Shown here piece by piece: positions 6,202 through 7,128 of a stretch of DNA of 7,128 bases (positions are counted from its first letter, which is position 1; each line of letters starts with the position of its first letter). The notes under the pieces are model-generated. The model was not told the DNA's origin. It did not search any database and saw nothing but the letters and a program-made list of their open reading frames with translations. Source of the DNA: Phycisphaerae bacterium (GTDB lineage: Bacteria > Planctomycetota > Phycisphaerae > UBA1845 > Fen-1342); assembly GCA_020058145.1 (NCBI GenBank), contig JAGVEP010000298.1, positions 1-7,128 of the forward strand, in the 5' to 3' direction. The position numbers and the translations under genes were made by a program.

Positions 6202-7098
6202 ATGAGCGCAGCCCAGCCGGACGCCACGCCATGGACGGTCGCGCGCCTGCTGACCTGGACGCGGGGCTATTTCCAGCAGCACCACCTCGAATCCCCCCGC
6301 CTATGTGCCGAAATCCTGCTCGCCCACGCGCTGGCCTGCGAGCGCATCCGGCTGTACACCCGTTTTGAGGAAACGCCGAGCGACGACGTGCTGACGCGGT
6401 TCCGCGGGCTGGTCAAAGAAGCTGCCGCCGGCCGACCGATCGCCTACCTCACGGGCACCAAGGAGTTCTTCTCGCTGCCCTTCGAGGTCACGCCCGACGT
6501 GCTGATTCCGCGCCCGGAAACCGAGGTCCTGGTCGAGCGGACGATCGACAGCGTGCGAAAATCCGGGTCCCAGGGCGCCGCCCTCCTTGACCTCGGCACC
6601 GGCAGCGGCTGTATCGCGGTCAGCCTCGCCCGTCACCTGCCCCAAGCCCGGCTTTTTGCCAGCGACATCTCGCCGCCGGCCCTCGAAATCGCCCGCCGCA
6701 ACGCCGCCCGGCATGGCGTCGGCGAGCGGATCGAATTTCGGCTGGGAAACCTGTTCGAGCCCTGGCTGGCACCCGGCGCCGACGGCCAGCCGCCCGCTTT
6801 CGACATCGTCGTCTGCAACCCGCCCTACGTTCGCACGAACGATCCCGCACTCGCGCGGAACGTGCGGGATTTTGAGCCGCACCTGGCTCTTTTTGCCGGC
6901 CCGGACGGCCTGGAAGTGATTCGCCGGCTCGTGGCCGAAGCCGGCCGCTGGCTGACCCCCGCCGGACAGTTGCTGCTGGAAGTCGCCTACGATCAGGCCG
7001 GCGCCGTTCGCGATCTCCTGGCGAGTCGCGACTGGCAGGCGATCACCACCTATCGCGACCCGGCCGGTCACGAGCGCGTCGTCCACGCCCGCCGGTAG
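6202..7098 (+). CDS. prmC: Peptide chain release factor N5-glutamine methyltransferase PrmC (HemK)
   Basis: 298 residues, normal for the family. PrmC methylates the Gln of the GGQ motif in release factors RF1 and RF2 using S-adenosylmethionine, improving translation termination. Residues 10-75 are the N-terminal helical domain that binds the release factor. Then come GRPIAYLTGTKEFFSLPFEVTPDVLIPRPETE (78-108), the SAM-binding DLGTGSGCIAVSLA (130-143), the acidic ASDISPPAL (153-161) and the catalytic NPPYV (206-210) that holds the target Gln. DPAGHERVV (286-294) is the usual C-terminus. The ATG at 6202 is preferred because the upstream frame, open to 5932, is Arg/Pro-rich and unlike the family. 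No ribosome site is seen. It is divergent from groES and not beside prfA, its common partner, within this window. It ends with TAG at 7096-7098. Confidence 0.96.
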   Translation: MSAAQPDATPWTVARLLTWTRGYFQQHHLESPRLCAEILLAHALACERIRLYTRFEETPSDDVLTRFRGLVKEAAAGRPIAYLTGTKEFFSLPFEVTPDVLIPRPETEVLVERTIDSVRKSGSQGAALLDLGTGSGCIAVSLARHLPQARLFASDISPPALEIARRNAARHGVGERIEFRLGNLFEPWLAPGADGQPPAFDIVVCNPPYVRTNDPALARNVRDFEPHLALFAGPDGLEVIRRLVAEAGRWLTPAGQLLLEVAYDQAGAVRDLLASRDWQAITTYRDPAGHERVVHARR

Positions 7099-7125
7099 CG
7101 CGTCCTCCGCGCCCCGCCGGTAGCG
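7088..7125. repeat. 13-bp direct repeat spanning the prmC stop
   Basis: CCCGCCGGTAGCG occurs at 7088-7100, containing the prmC TAG, and again at 7113-7125, 25 bp apart. It looks like a small local duplication after the gene; no function is evident. Confidence 0.5.
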
Positions 7126-7128
7126 GCC

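Noticed and set aside
6301..7086. Minus-strand reading frame of 261 codons opposite prmC
   Set aside because: Lies wholly within the antisense of prmC, with Gly/Arg/Ala-rich shadow composition and no family motifs.

Overview
The window is high-GC bacterial chromosomal DNA. It most resembles a planctomycete: one gene encodes a membrane protein with the N-terminal zinc ribbon style (CPxCG...GKxxxCPYC) common in that phylum, the M28 peptidase fragment resembles planctomycete aminopeptidases as I remember them, and genes are loosely spaced. This placement is inference, not proof. No transposase, integrase, CRISPR array or phage gene is visible.

Layout. Positions 1-609 (+) hold the C-terminal part of an M28-type aminopeptidase whose 5' part is off the window and looks degraded. 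Positions 610-785 carry no gene, only small inverted repeats. A small orphan frame lies at 786-1010 (-). It diverges from a 425-residue protein at 1158-2435 (+) with a zinc ribbon, a damaged second zinc ribbon, one membrane segment and an unrecognised external domain. From 2589 to 2755 there is a structured patch: a large palindrome, a class II serine-type tRNA with a phenylalanine GAA anticodon (-), and another inverted repeat. A 76-residue protein of unknown function follows at 2767-2997 (-).

The core of the window is a minus-strand chaperonin cluster, read from right to left: groES (5847 to 5551), a HEPN-domain protein (5541 to 5074), a small BolA-like protein (5098 to 4823) and groEL (4798 to 3188). 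The gaps are 9 nt, a 25-nt overlap and 24 nt, so this looks like one transcript. Two non-chaperonin genes therefore sit between groES and groEL, which normally adjoin. The groES TAG stop is in frame with the HEPN start three codons later. A roughly 350-bp region with no visible CIRCE operator separates groES from divergent prmC (6202-7098, +), which has an extended -10 box placed so that its mRNA would be leaderless.

How the genes work together: GroES and GroEL form the folding chamber. The HEPN and BolA-like proteins would be made with them, possibly linking protein folding stress to RNA or iron-sulfur/redox control, but that link is only inferred from gene order. PrmC methylates release factors and is probably regulated separately. 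The strongest leads are the interrupted groE operon and the odd serine tRNA with its flanking palindromes.
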